Of a stretch of DNA of 64,000 bases, positions 10,669-17,724 are shown in pieces. The stretch spans positions 1 through 64,000 of the forward strand of contig JANWUS010000041.1 of NCBI GenBank assembly GCA_024958715.1, given 5' to 3'. This DNA is from Cyanobium sp. FGCU52. Lineage in GTDB: Bacteria > Cyanobacteriota > Cyanobacteriia > PCC-6307 > Cyanobiaceae. Position 1 is the stretch's first letter; each line of letters starts with the position of its first letter. The notes beneath the pieces are model-generated. The model was not told where the DNA came from. It did not search any database and saw nothing but the letters and a program-made list of their open reading frames with translations. A program made the translations under genes and the position numbers.

Positions 10669-11316
10669 TCAGCCCCGCAGGGCTTCCAGGACGCCCTGGC
10701 CGTGCAGCTCCGCCAGCGTGTCGTAGCCGCCGATCCACTGCCCGTCGATGAACACCTGGGGCACGCCGCCGTGGCCGCTGAGCTGCTCCAGCTCCTGGCG
10801 TTCGGCCGCCCCATCCACCAGCCACACCTGATGGGCAATGCCGAGGGTGCGCAGCAGGCGCAGGGCCCGGGCCGACCAGGGGCAGCCGCTGGCCACGGCG
10901 ATCTCCACCCGCGGCTCCGCCGGCAGGGGGGTGGGGCGCTCGCGCGGCGCGGCCACCGCCGGGGCGGGATCGGCCGGGTCGGGGTCGGCCGAGGAGAGGA
11001 AGCCCACCAGCAGGTCGGCGCCCTTGAGCACCAGCGTGCCGGGCTCCAGGTGACCGCCCCACACCTGGCAGGCGCCGTCGGAGAGGCTCAGGTGCAGGTG
11101 CACCCCCTGGGGCGACAACGTGCCCTGCAGGGTGATGATCTCCAGATCCCCCTCCAGCACCGTGGGCCCGGCCTGTCCCGGGCACTGGAAGGCGGCACGG
11201 GAGAGGTTGCCCACCACGCCCAGCACGAAGCCCGAGGCGTTCCACTCGATCGCCAGCTGCTCGAGGCTGCGGCGCAGATCGCTGCCGGGGCCGAGCTTCA
11301 GCGCCTGGGATCGCAT
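10669..11316 (-). CDS. PPC (DUF296) domain - glutaredoxin fusion protein
   Basis: Two domains are visible in 215 residues. Residues ~1-115 (MRSQALKLGPGSDLRRSLE..., GVVGNLSRAAFQCPG, GDLEIITLQGTLSP, HLHLSLSDGACQVWGGHL) form a PPC/DUF296 domain, known from plant AT-hook proteins and stand-alone bacterial proteins. After an Ala/Pro-rich linker, residues ~140-215 form a glutaredoxin domain with ASGCPWSARALRLL (CPWS instead of CPYC, so a monothiol-type site) and GGVPQVFIDGQWIGGYD. Glutaredoxins reduce disulfides or glutathionylated proteins, or handle Fe-S clusters. The open frame continues upstream to 11487, but the conserved part starts at the ATG at 11314-11316. Confidence 0.88.
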   Translation of the reverse strand: MRSQALKLGPGSDLRRSLEQLAIEWNASGFVLGVVGNLSRAAFQCPGQAGPTVLEGDLEIITLQGTLSPQGVHLHLSLSDGACQVWGGHLEPGTLVLKGADLLVGFLSSADPDPADPAPAVAAPRERPTPLPAEPRVEIAVASGCPWSARALRLLRTLGIAHQVWLVDGAAERQELEQLSGHGGVPQVFIDGQWIGGYDTLAELHGQGVLEALRG

Positions 11317-11418
11317 GGCGGGACGGGGTGGAAGCAGGGGGCCAGCGTACGGGGGAGGGTTTCCCCGCCCTGGGCCGCCGGACGCCATCGATAGGGTGAA
11401 CCCCACCGCCGGAAGGTC

Positions 11419-11994
11419 ATGGCCGAAGCGTCGCCCACAGCCGTGCGCCAGACGCTGATCCGCTGCCTGCGGGAGGACCCGGCCCACCCGGACATCCCCG
11501 CATTGGTGGAGCAGCTGGAGCGGCAGCAGCCCGCCGATCTGGACGCCGACGGCTCCCTGCTGACGGGGGTGTGGGAGCTGCGCTGGAGCAGTGCGACCCA
11601 GCCCTGGCTGAAGCAGGCGCCCTGGCTGGAGAACCTGCAGGTGCTGGATCCCGGCCGCGGCCGCGGCATGAACCTGCTGCGCCTGAAGGGGCCTCTGGCC
11701 GCGGTGGCCGCGATCTCAGTGATCGCCGAGCTCGCGGTCACGGGTCGCCAGCGGGTGACGGTCACCTTCCGCCGGGGCGGCTGGATCGGCCCGCGCCTGG
11801 GGGGGCAGCGCCTGGAACTGCTGGCGACCGTGAAGCAGAGCTTCCCCGCCTGGCTCGACATCACGGTGCTCGACGCCGAGCTGCGCATCTGCCGTGGAAA
11901 TGCCGGAACCGTGTTCGCCCTGCTGCGGCGGCCTGATCTTGACCTTGAAGCCCTGCTGCCCGCCGAGGCCAGTTCCGGCTCCAGAAGCGAGTAA
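11419..11994 (+). CDS. PAP/fibrillin family (plastid-lipid-associated-like) protein
   Basis: The 191-residue product has the PAP/fibrillin pattern: LLTGVWELRWSS in the first half, a lipocalin-like middle (FRRGGWIGPRLGGQRLELLA) and a C-terminal LDITVLDAELRICRGNAGTVF motif. Members bind thylakoid or plastoglobule lipids in chloroplasts and are common in cyanobacteria; the exact role is unknown. It is divergent from the PPC-glutaredoxin gene and lies 87 bases upstream of ocp on the same strand. Confidence 0.88.
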   Translation: MAEASPTAVRQTLIRCLREDPAHPDIPALVEQLERQQPADLDADGSLLTGVWELRWSSATQPWLKQAPWLENLQVLDPGRGRGMNLLRLKGPLAAVAAISVIAELAVTGRQRVTVTFRRGGWIGPRLGGQRLELLATVKQSFPAWLDITVLDAELRICRGNAGTVFALLRRPDLDLEALLPAEASSGSRSE

Positions 11995-12018
11995 GGGCGC
12001 CCGATTAAATCAGTTCAT

Positions 12019-12031
12019 GCCCCTTTGGGGC
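12019..12031 (+). promoter_or_regulatory. Short hairpin in the leader before ocp
   Basis: GCCCC-TTT-GGGGC is a perfect 5-bp stem with a 3-base loop between the PAP/fibrillin stop and ocp. No T-run follows, so it is not a standard terminator; it may be a weak processing or regulatory structure. A GAGAGG ribosome binding site precedes the ocp ATG. Confidence 0.3.
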
Positions 12032-12081
12032 CCACGACCCCCTAGGATCAGTAAGAGTCCTTAACAAAACGAGAGGCGCCG

Positions 12082-13035
12082 ATGTTCACGCTCGAAAAAG
12101 CCACCCAGATCTTCCCGGAAACCCTTGCGGCCGATGCCGTTCCGGCGATCACCGCCCGCTTCCGTCTGCTCAGCGCCGAGGACCAGCTGGCCCTGATCTG
12201 GTACGCCTACCTCGAGATGGGCACCACGATCACCATCGCCGCCCCCGGCGCCGCCCGCATGCAGTTCGCCGAGCCGGTGCTGCAGCAGATCAAGGCGATG
12301 AGCTTCCCGGAGCAGAGCCAGGTGATGTGCGACCTGGCCAACAGCACCGACACCCCGATCGGCCGCACCTACGCCAGCTGGTCCGTCAACATCAAGCTCG
12401 GCTTCTGGTATCAACTCGGTCAGTGGATGGCCGCCGGCATCGTCGCCCCGATCCCCGAGGGCTACCAGCTCTCCGCCAACGCCGCCGCCGTGCTGGCTTC
12501 GGTGAAGGGTGTGGAGCAGGGCCAGCAGATCACCCTGCTGCGCAACTTCGTGGTCGACATGGGCTACGACCCCGCCAAGGGTGAAGGTCAGCGGGTGATG
12601 GAACCGGTGGTGGCTCCCACCCCGGAGGAGCAGCGCAAGAAGGTGTTCATCGAGGGCGTGATCAACCCCACGATCAACAGCTACATGGATCTGCTCAACG
12701 CCAACGACTTCGACAACCTGATCAAGCTGTTCCTTCCCGACGGCGCCCTGCAGCCCCCCTTCCAGAAGCCGATCGTCGGCACCGATGCGATCCTTCGCTT
12801 CTTCCGCGAGGACTGCCAGAACCTGCGCCTGCTGCCTGAGCGCGGCTATGCCGAGCCCTCCGAGGGCGGCTTCACCCAGATCAAGGTGACCGGCAAGGTG
12901 CAGACCCCCTGGTTCGGTGCCGGCATCGGCATGAATGTGGCCTGGCGCTTCCTGCTGAACCCGGAGGGCAAGATCTACTTCGTGGCCATCGATCTGCTGG
13001 CCTCGCCCGCCGAACTGCTCAAGTTCGCCCGTTGA
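12082..13035 (+). CDS. ocp: Orange carotenoid-binding protein OCP
   Basis: A full-length 317-residue OCP. The helical N-terminal domain (~10-160) has IWYAYLEMGTTITIAAPGAA, NIKLGFWYQL and LLRNFVVDMGY; the linker (~165-190) leads to an NTF2-like C-terminal domain (~191-317). The residues that hydrogen-bond the keto-carotenoid are present: Y201 (SYMDLLNAND) and W288 (MNVAWRFLLNP). R154, in the region that contacts the phycobilisome and the C-terminal domain, is also present. OCP binds a ketocarotenoid, is photoactivated by blue-green light and quenches phycobilisome energy. It is followed directly by crtW and frp, whose products supply the ketocarotenoid and reverse quenching. Confidence 0.98.
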   Translation: MFTLEKATQIFPETLAADAVPAITARFRLLSAEDQLALIWYAYLEMGTTITIAAPGAARMQFAEPVLQQIKAMSFPEQSQVMCDLANSTDTPIGRTYASWSVNIKLGFWYQLGQWMAAGIVAPIPEGYQLSANAAAVLASVKGVEQGQQITLLRNFVVDMGYDPAKGEGQRVMEPVVAPTPEEQRKKVFIEGVINPTINSYMDLLNANDFDNLIKLFLPDGALQPPFQKPIVGTDAILRFFREDCQNLRLLPERGYAEPSEGGFTQIKVTGKVQTPWFGAGIGMNVAWRFLLNPEGKIYFVAIDLLASPAELLKFAR

Positions 13036-13820
13036 GCCCCACCACCCGCAGGGGGCTGCTTCTGGCGGCCCTCATCCTGCTGGGTTGGCTGGCCACCCTG
13101 GTGGTGCTGCTGTCCCACCCCCCCGGGCAGCTGCCTCCCGCCCTGCTGGTCCTGGCCGTTCTGGCCAGGACCTTTCTGCAGACCGGCCTGTTCATCGTCG
13201 GCCACGACGCCATGCACCGGGTGCTGGTGCCGGGCTCCCGGCGCTGGAACGACGGCCTCGGCCGGCTCGTGCTGCTGCTCTATGCCGCTCTGCCCTACGG
13301 CCGCTGCCGAGAGAAGCACCACCAGCACCATCACCGTCCCGGCAGCGCCGAGGATCCGGATTTTCACGCCCCTGGCCGCAGCTCCGTGCTGGCCTGGTAC
13401 GGCCGCTTCATGGGCGGTTATCTGCGACCCCTGCCGCTGACCCTGCTGGTGTCGGCCTGGGGGGGGCTGGCTCTGGCCACCTCCGTGGTGGCGGTGGCCC
13501 TGATCTGCGTGCTGCCGCTGCTGCTGAGTTCGCTGCAGCTGTTCCTGGTGGGCACCTACCTGCCCCACCGGGGCCAGGGCGAGGGCAACGACGCGTGCCA
13601 GGTCAGGGGAGAGGCCCAGGCGGAGGATGGACTTCGCTCGATCAGCCTCGCCCTGCCGGAGGGCCTGTCGCTGCTGGCCTGCTATCACTTCGGCTATCAC
13701 CGGGAGCATCACCGGGCCCCCCAGCTCGCCTGGCACCAGTTGCCGCAGGAGTACCGGCGGGGCCTGCTCCCCGCGCCGCTCGCGCTGACCACCGCTCACG
13801 CGGTAGCGTCCGGAACATGA
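13032..13820 (+). CDS. crtW: Beta-carotene ketolase CrtW
   Basis: The 262-residue membrane protein has the fatty-acid-desaturase-type histidine clusters of CrtW: HDAMH (58-62), HHQHHH (96-101) and HREHH (223-227), plus TYLPHRG at ~175-181 and about four hydrophobic segments. These histidines hold a di-iron centre. CrtW adds a keto group to the beta-ionone ring, giving echinenone or canthaxanthin, the pigments bound by OCP. The start is a TTG at 13032 overlapping the ocp stop by 4 bases (TTGA); no better in-frame start fits before the first hydrophobic helix. Confidence 0.95.
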   Translation: MSPTTRRGLLLAALILLGWLATLVVLLSHPPGQLPPALLVLAVLARTFLQTGLFIVGHDAMHRVLVPGSRRWNDGLGRLVLLLYAALPYGRCREKHHQHHHRPGSAEDPDFHAPGRSSVLAWYGRFMGGYLRPLPLTLLVSAWGGLALATSVVAVALICVLPLLLSSLQLFLVGTYLPHRGQGEGNDACQVRGEAQAEDGLRSISLALPEGLSLLACYHFGYHREHHRAPQLAWHQLPQEYRRGLLPAPLALTTAHAVASGT

Positions 13821-14143
13821 ACAGCATGGTTTCGGTCTGGACCGATCACGAACTGGCGGTCGCCCGCGAGGTCTTCGAGCGTGCCCACGGGCGGGCAGTT
13901 CAGGCCCTGATCGTGTCCGTGCAGCGCCACGCCGAGCAGCTGGATTCCGTGGATGCCCTCTGGCAGCTGCATGATTTTCTCAGCATCCAGCGCCACCGGA
14001 TCGAGGGCAATTTCGACTTCCGTCTCGAAGGCATCCTGTTCCTGTTCGCCGGCCTGGTGAAGGAGGGGCTGCTCGAACCCTCTGAACTGCAGGACCTCGA
14101 CGAGGAGAAGCGGGGCAAGATCATGGCCATGGCCCGGTTCTGA
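13817..14143 (+). CDS. frp: Fluorescence recovery protein FRP
   Basis: The 108-residue protein has the FRP pattern WTDHELAVAREVFERAHGRAV near the N-terminus and the conserved core LWQLHDFLSIQRHRIEGNFDFR (~48-69), which carries the Trp, His-Asp and Arg residues known to contact OCP, then LFLFAGLVKEGLL. FRP binds the OCP C-terminal domain and accelerates return to the orange, non-quenching form. The ATG overlaps the crtW stop by 4 bases (ATGA), so translation is probably coupled. A second ATG lies three codons downstream. Confidence 0.96.
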   Translation: MNSMVSVWTDHELAVAREVFERAHGRAVQALIVSVQRHAEQLDSVDALWQLHDFLSIQRHRIEGNFDFRLEGILFLFAGLVKEGLLEPSELQDLDEEKRGKIMAMARF

Positions 14144-14309
14144 GCTTCTCTTCGAGGCCCGTCGCGCCTGCCATCAGCGTGGCTGATCCGAGAGACAAGC
14201 CATCCTGATCCGCCCGGCAGCCCCCTGCGCCTCCTCCTCGCTTAAGGTTTTCTTCCATTCGGTTCGGGCTCGCCCGGCCGTCTGCTTTCTCGACGTCAAC
14301 GTGGGTACC

Positions 14310-14342
14310 AAGCCCGGGTGGTGGTGACCATCCGGGCTTTTC
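14310..14342 (+). terminator. Rho-independent terminator of the ocp-crtW-frp operon
   Basis: A strong hairpin with arms AAGCCCGGGTGG and CCATCCGGGCTT (one G-T wobble) around a 6-base loop, followed by TTTT. It lies 166 bases after the frp stop. It is one of the few clear intrinsic terminators in this GC-rich window. Confidence 0.82.
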
Positions 14343-14370
14343 ACTGCCTTCGTGCCTCAGCCTGTGTGCC

Positions 14371-14640
14371 TCAGTAGTCGCGGTAGCGCTGCTCGATGGC
14401 GGCGGGCACCTGCTCCAGCAGCCGCTGTTCCAGCTCCCGCACCCGCTGCCGCAGCCCCGGATCTGGGGGAGAGGTGTCGCCCCCGTGCTCGCCCCCCTGC
14501 ACCAGCAGCACAACCGTGCCGGTGAGGCAGCCCAGGCTCAGCAGCGCCACGGCGGCGGCGTCGAACCAGCGGCGGCCGAAACCGTGAGATTGGGCGAGAG
14601 TAGGGCCCCCCGTTGCCTGAACGTCACCCACCGATCCCAT
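14371..14640 (-). CDS. Hypothetical membrane-anchored protein with C-terminal helix
   Basis: An 89-residue product with one transmembrane segment (RRWFDAAAVALLSLGCLTGTVVLLV, residues ~23-47, split here only for description) followed by a charged coiled-coil-like helix LRQRVRELEQRLLEQV and ending IEQRYRDY. No family recognised. Its ATG overlaps the end of the cyclic-nucleotide-binding gene by 17 bases on the same strand, which suggests coupled expression. Confidence 0.6.
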   Translation of the reverse strand: MGSVGDVQATGGPTLAQSHGFGRRWFDAAAVALLSLGCLTGTVVLLVQGGEHGGDTSPPDPGLRQRVRELEQRLLEQVPAAIEQRYRDY

Positions 14641-15040
14641 CCCTTGCCTCCGTGGATGTTCTGATCTTGAGATCTCTCAGGCGTCCGTCGAGGTCCTGCA
14701 GCATTTCCAGCGCGAACATCGGCAGCTCCTGGATGGCCAGCAGGAACTCCTCGCGATTCATGGCCAGCAGTTCGCCATCACTCAGGGCCGTGGCGGTGCC
14801 GAAACGCCGGTGCTGTGGATCCACCAACGCTCCCACGCCGAAGCTGCTGCCGGGCTCGATCGTCTCCGACAACCTTCCGTCAGCCCATTCGATGCCCACG
14901 CGTCCCTTCACAACGCAGTACAGACAATCGCCAGGATCGCCGGGTTGAAAGATCACCTCACCGGCCTGCACAGAGCGCAGAGGGCGGCCCTTGGCGAGGT
15001 TGCGAAAGGTCTGCATTTCGATTCTTGAAGGTGAGTCCAT
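14624..15040 (-). CDS. Cyclic nucleotide-binding domain protein (Crp-fold, no HTH)
   Basis: The 138-residue protein is a single cNMP-binding beta-roll: VQAGEVIFQPGDPGDCLYCVVKGRVGI at the start and a phosphate-binding-cassette-like region IEPGSSFGVGALVDPQHRRFGTATAL around residues 60-85, then a short C-terminal helix. There is no DNA-binding HTH, so it is a sensor or scaffold and not a Crp regulator. It is 23 bases downstream of glgP on the same strand, which may link it to glycogen use, although this is inference. The ATG at 15038-15040 gives the natural start; the longer open frame is antisense to glgP. Confidence 0.85.
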   Translation of the reverse strand: MDSPSRIEMQTFRNLAKGRPLRSVQAGEVIFQPGDPGDCLYCVVKGRVGIEWADGRLSETIEPGSSFGVGALVDPQHRRFGTATALSDGELLAMNREEFLLAIQELPMFALEMLQDLDGRLRDLKIRTSTEARDGIGG

Positions 15041-15063
15041 GGTGGAAAAGGGAGATGGAAGGA

Positions 15064-17580
15064 TCAATGGCCGGAGCCCATGGCCACCGGCAGGGGGCTG
15101 ACGCCCCAGATGGAGGAGGCGTAGGTGCGTATCGCGCGATCCGACGAGAAGAATCCGCTGCGGGCCATGTTCAGCAACGACATGCGCTGCCAGTGATGGC
15201 GGTCGGCCCAGGCGCGATCGACGTCGCCCTGGGCCCGTCCATAGTCCTCGATGTCCTCCAGCACAAAGAAAGGATCGTGCGTGCGCAACTGGTGCAGCAG
15301 CGGCCGGAACAACTCGCTGTCGCCTTCGCTGAAGAAGCCCGCTTCGATCAGTCTGAAGGCCTCCTGAAGCAGCGGCTGCTGCTCCAGGCGTTCCCATGGC
15401 CGGTAGGACACGCAGCGAAGATCGGCGATCTCCTGGGCCGTGCGGCCAAAGAGGAAAAAGTTATCGGCGCCTACCCGCTCCCGAATCTCGATATTGGCCC
15501 CATCCAGGGTGCCGATGGTGAGGGCTCCATTCATGGTGAGCTTCATGTTGCCCGTTCCCGACGCCTCGAGGCCTGCTGTGGAGATCTGCTCGGATAGATC
15601 GGCTGCCGGGTATACCTTCTCACCAAGCTTGATGTTGTAGTCCGCCAGAAAAACCACCTTCAACAGGTCTTTGCTGTCAGGGTCGTTGTTCACGACATCC
15701 GCCACGCCGTGAAGGAAGCGGATGATCAGCTTCGCCATCCAGTAGCCGGGAGCCGCCTTGCCACCGAAGATCACAGTGCGGGGATGTAGGCCATCCGTCT
15801 GACCGTGCTTGATGCGCAGGTAGCGGCTAACAACCTGCAGGCCATTGAGATGCTGCCTCTTGTATTCATGGATTCTTTTCACCTGCACATCAAACAATGA
15901 TGTGGGATCGACGTTCTCTCCCGTCCGCTCGGCAATGAGAGAAGTCAGCCGCTGCTTGCAGCTCTGCTTGCAAGCAGCCCAGCGATCCAGAAAGGCTGGG
16001 TCGTGCTGGTGGGCTTCCAGTTGGCCCCATTCGGCGGGGCGTGCGGCCCAATCATCGCCGAGCACCTCCGTCAGCAGCAGGTTCAGAGGTGGATTCGCCA
16101 CGGCCAGCCAACGCCGAGGCGTCACCCCGTTGGTGACATTCGTGAAGCGTTCAGGATGGAGCGCAGCGAATTCAGGCAGGAGGTCGTCGCGCACAAGCTC
16201 GCTGTGGAGTTCCGCCACGCCGTTGATATGACGGCAGGCAACGGCGGCCAGATTCGCCATGCGCACGGCCTTGCCATCGTGTTCGGCGATCAGGGACACC
16301 CGCTCGACCAGTTCTGAATCTCCTGGTCTGCTGAGCCGAACCCACTGAAGGAAGCGTCGGTTGATTTCGTAGATGATCTCAAGGTGGCGCGGAAGAACAG
16401 AGGCAAACAGCTGCAGCTTCCAGCATTCCAACGCTTCGGGAAGGAGGGTGTGGTTCGTGTAGGTGATCGATCGGTGCACCACATCCCAGGCTTTCTCCCA
16501 GCTGAGATGATGCTCGTCCACCAGCAGGCGCATCAGCTCGGCCACAGCGATGGCCGGATGGGTGTCATTGAGCTGAACCGCCCAGTGCCGGGCAAACTCC
16601 TCCACAGCGATACCGCGCTCTACCAGGTTGCGGATCATGTCCTGCAAGGAGCAGCTCACGAAGAAGAACTGCTGCTTGAGTCTCAGTCGACGGCCCGCAT
16701 CGGTGCCATCGTTGGGGTAGAGAATCTTGGAGAGGGTTTCGCTGCTCACCTTCGCCTCCACCGCGCCTCTGAAATTGCCACCGTTGAAGGCATGGAAATC
16801 AAAGGCTTCCGTTGCCTCCGCCCGCCATAGGCGCAGGCGGTTGCAGGTGTTGACGCGATAGCCGAGCACCGGCACATCGTGGGGGATGCCCAGGGCGTGT
16901 TCGGCTGGCAGCCATCGCACCCGCTGATGGCCGCCATCATCTTGAAAGATCTCAGTGCGGCCTGCGAATCCCACCAGGCAGCTCTTCTCGCTGTGCACCA
17001 CTTCCCAGGGCCAGCCACCCTTGAGCCAGGTGTCGGTGATCTCCACCTGCCAGCCCTTGTGCAGGCGCTGGTCGAAAATGCCGAATTCGTAGCGGATGCC
17101 ATAGCCGGTGGCGGGAATCTCCAGGGTCGCCATCGATTCGATGAAGCAGGCCGCCAGTCGGCCTAGGCCGCCATTGCCCAGACCCGGTTCCTCCTCCACA
17201 TCGAGAATCCGCTCGATGTCTTGCACGCCGAAGCCCTTCAGCGCTTCAGCGGCAGCATCGCGGATGCCAAGCATATAAAGATTGTTCGCCAGCTGAGGCC
17301 CGATCAGGAATTCCGCCGACAGGTAGGCCACCGCCTTCGGTCGTTGGCTCCTCAGCGCATCCTTGTAGGCGAGGTGCCTCGTCATCAGCCGATCACGCAC
17401 CGCATAGCTGAGAGCCATGTAGAGATCGTGATCACTGGCCCCGAGGGCAGACGATCCGAGCGTGTAGAACAGATGTTCCGTGATTCCGTCGAACAGATCA
17501 CTGGCCGTCAGCCCCGTGCGCTGCGGGTCGCCGTAGCGGGCTGGGGCAGGAATCCCGTGGACCGACAGACCATCCGCCAT
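15064..17580 (-). CDS. glgP: Glycogen/starch/alpha-glucan phosphorylase
   Basis: The 838-residue protein is a full-length GT35 phosphorylase. Recognisable blocks include SAEFLIGPQLANNL, EEEPGLGNGGLGRLAACFIES, the NDTHPAIAVAELMR motif, TNHTLLPEALE, DVQVKRIHEYKRQ and the PLP site EASGTGNMKLTMNGA with the cofactor lysine at residue 680. It releases glucose-1-phosphate from glycogen, important for night-time carbon use in cyanobacteria. It is divergent from the pyruvate-kinase-like gene at 17725, so the 144-base gap holds both promoters. The 3' end is 23 bases from the cyclic-nucleotide-binding protein gene. GC content is a little lower than the neighbours by eye. Confidence 0.98.
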   Translation of the reverse strand: MADGLSVHGIPAPARYGDPQRTGLTASDLFDGITEHLFYTLGSSALGASDHDLYMALSYAVRDRLMTRHLAYKDALRSQRPKAVAYLSAEFLIGPQLANNLYMLGIRDAAAEALKGFGVQDIERILDVEEEPGLGNGGLGRLAACFIESMATLEIPATGYGIRYEFGIFDQRLHKGWQVEITDTWLKGGWPWEVVHSEKSCLVGFAGRTEIFQDDGGHQRVRWLPAEHALGIPHDVPVLGYRVNTCNRLRLWRAEATEAFDFHAFNGGNFRGAVEAKVSSETLSKILYPNDGTDAGRRLRLKQQFFFVSCSLQDMIRNLVERGIAVEEFARHWAVQLNDTHPAIAVAELMRLLVDEHHLSWEKAWDVVHRSITYTNHTLLPEALECWKLQLFASVLPRHLEIIYEINRRFLQWVRLSRPGDSELVERVSLIAEHDGKAVRMANLAAVACRHINGVAELHSELVRDDLLPEFAALHPERFTNVTNGVTPRRWLAVANPPLNLLLTEVLGDDWAARPAEWGQLEAHQHDPAFLDRWAACKQSCKQRLTSLIAERTGENVDPTSLFDVQVKRIHEYKRQHLNGLQVVSRYLRIKHGQTDGLHPRTVIFGGKAAPGYWMAKLIIRFLHGVADVVNNDPDSKDLLKVVFLADYNIKLGEKVYPAADLSEQISTAGLEASGTGNMKLTMNGALTIGTLDGANIEIRERVGADNFFLFGRTAQEIADLRCVSYRPWERLEQQPLLQEAFRLIEAGFFSEGDSELFRPLLHQLRTHDPFFVLEDIEDYGRAQGDVDRAWADRHHWQRMSLLNMARSGFFSSDRAIRTYASSIWGVSPLPVAMGSGH

Positions 17581-17621
17581 GAGGCAGGGGGGATGCGTTC
17601 AAGCCGATGCTGATCACCCCG

Positions 17622-17704
17622 GGTTAAGAGAAGGGATCGGAACGGTTTGAGTGCCCCTGATGTCACAAACTGCAGCAAGGCCTGTTCTTAGCGATCCCTT
17701 AACC
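17622..17704. promoter_or_regulatory. Divergent glgP/pyk-like intergenic region with an imperfect inverted repeat
   Basis: GGTTAAGAGAAGGGATCG (17622-17639) faces CGATCCCTTAACC (17692-17704); the second arm's complement is GGTTAAGGGATCG, so the arms match fully except for 4 extra bases (AGAA) in the first. The two arms flank the centre of the divergent promoter region between glycogen phosphorylase and the pyruvate-kinase-like gene and may bind a common regulator. No known operator consensus was recognised. Confidence 0.4.
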
Positions 17705-17724
17705 GGATTGCGCCGCCTGGGGCA

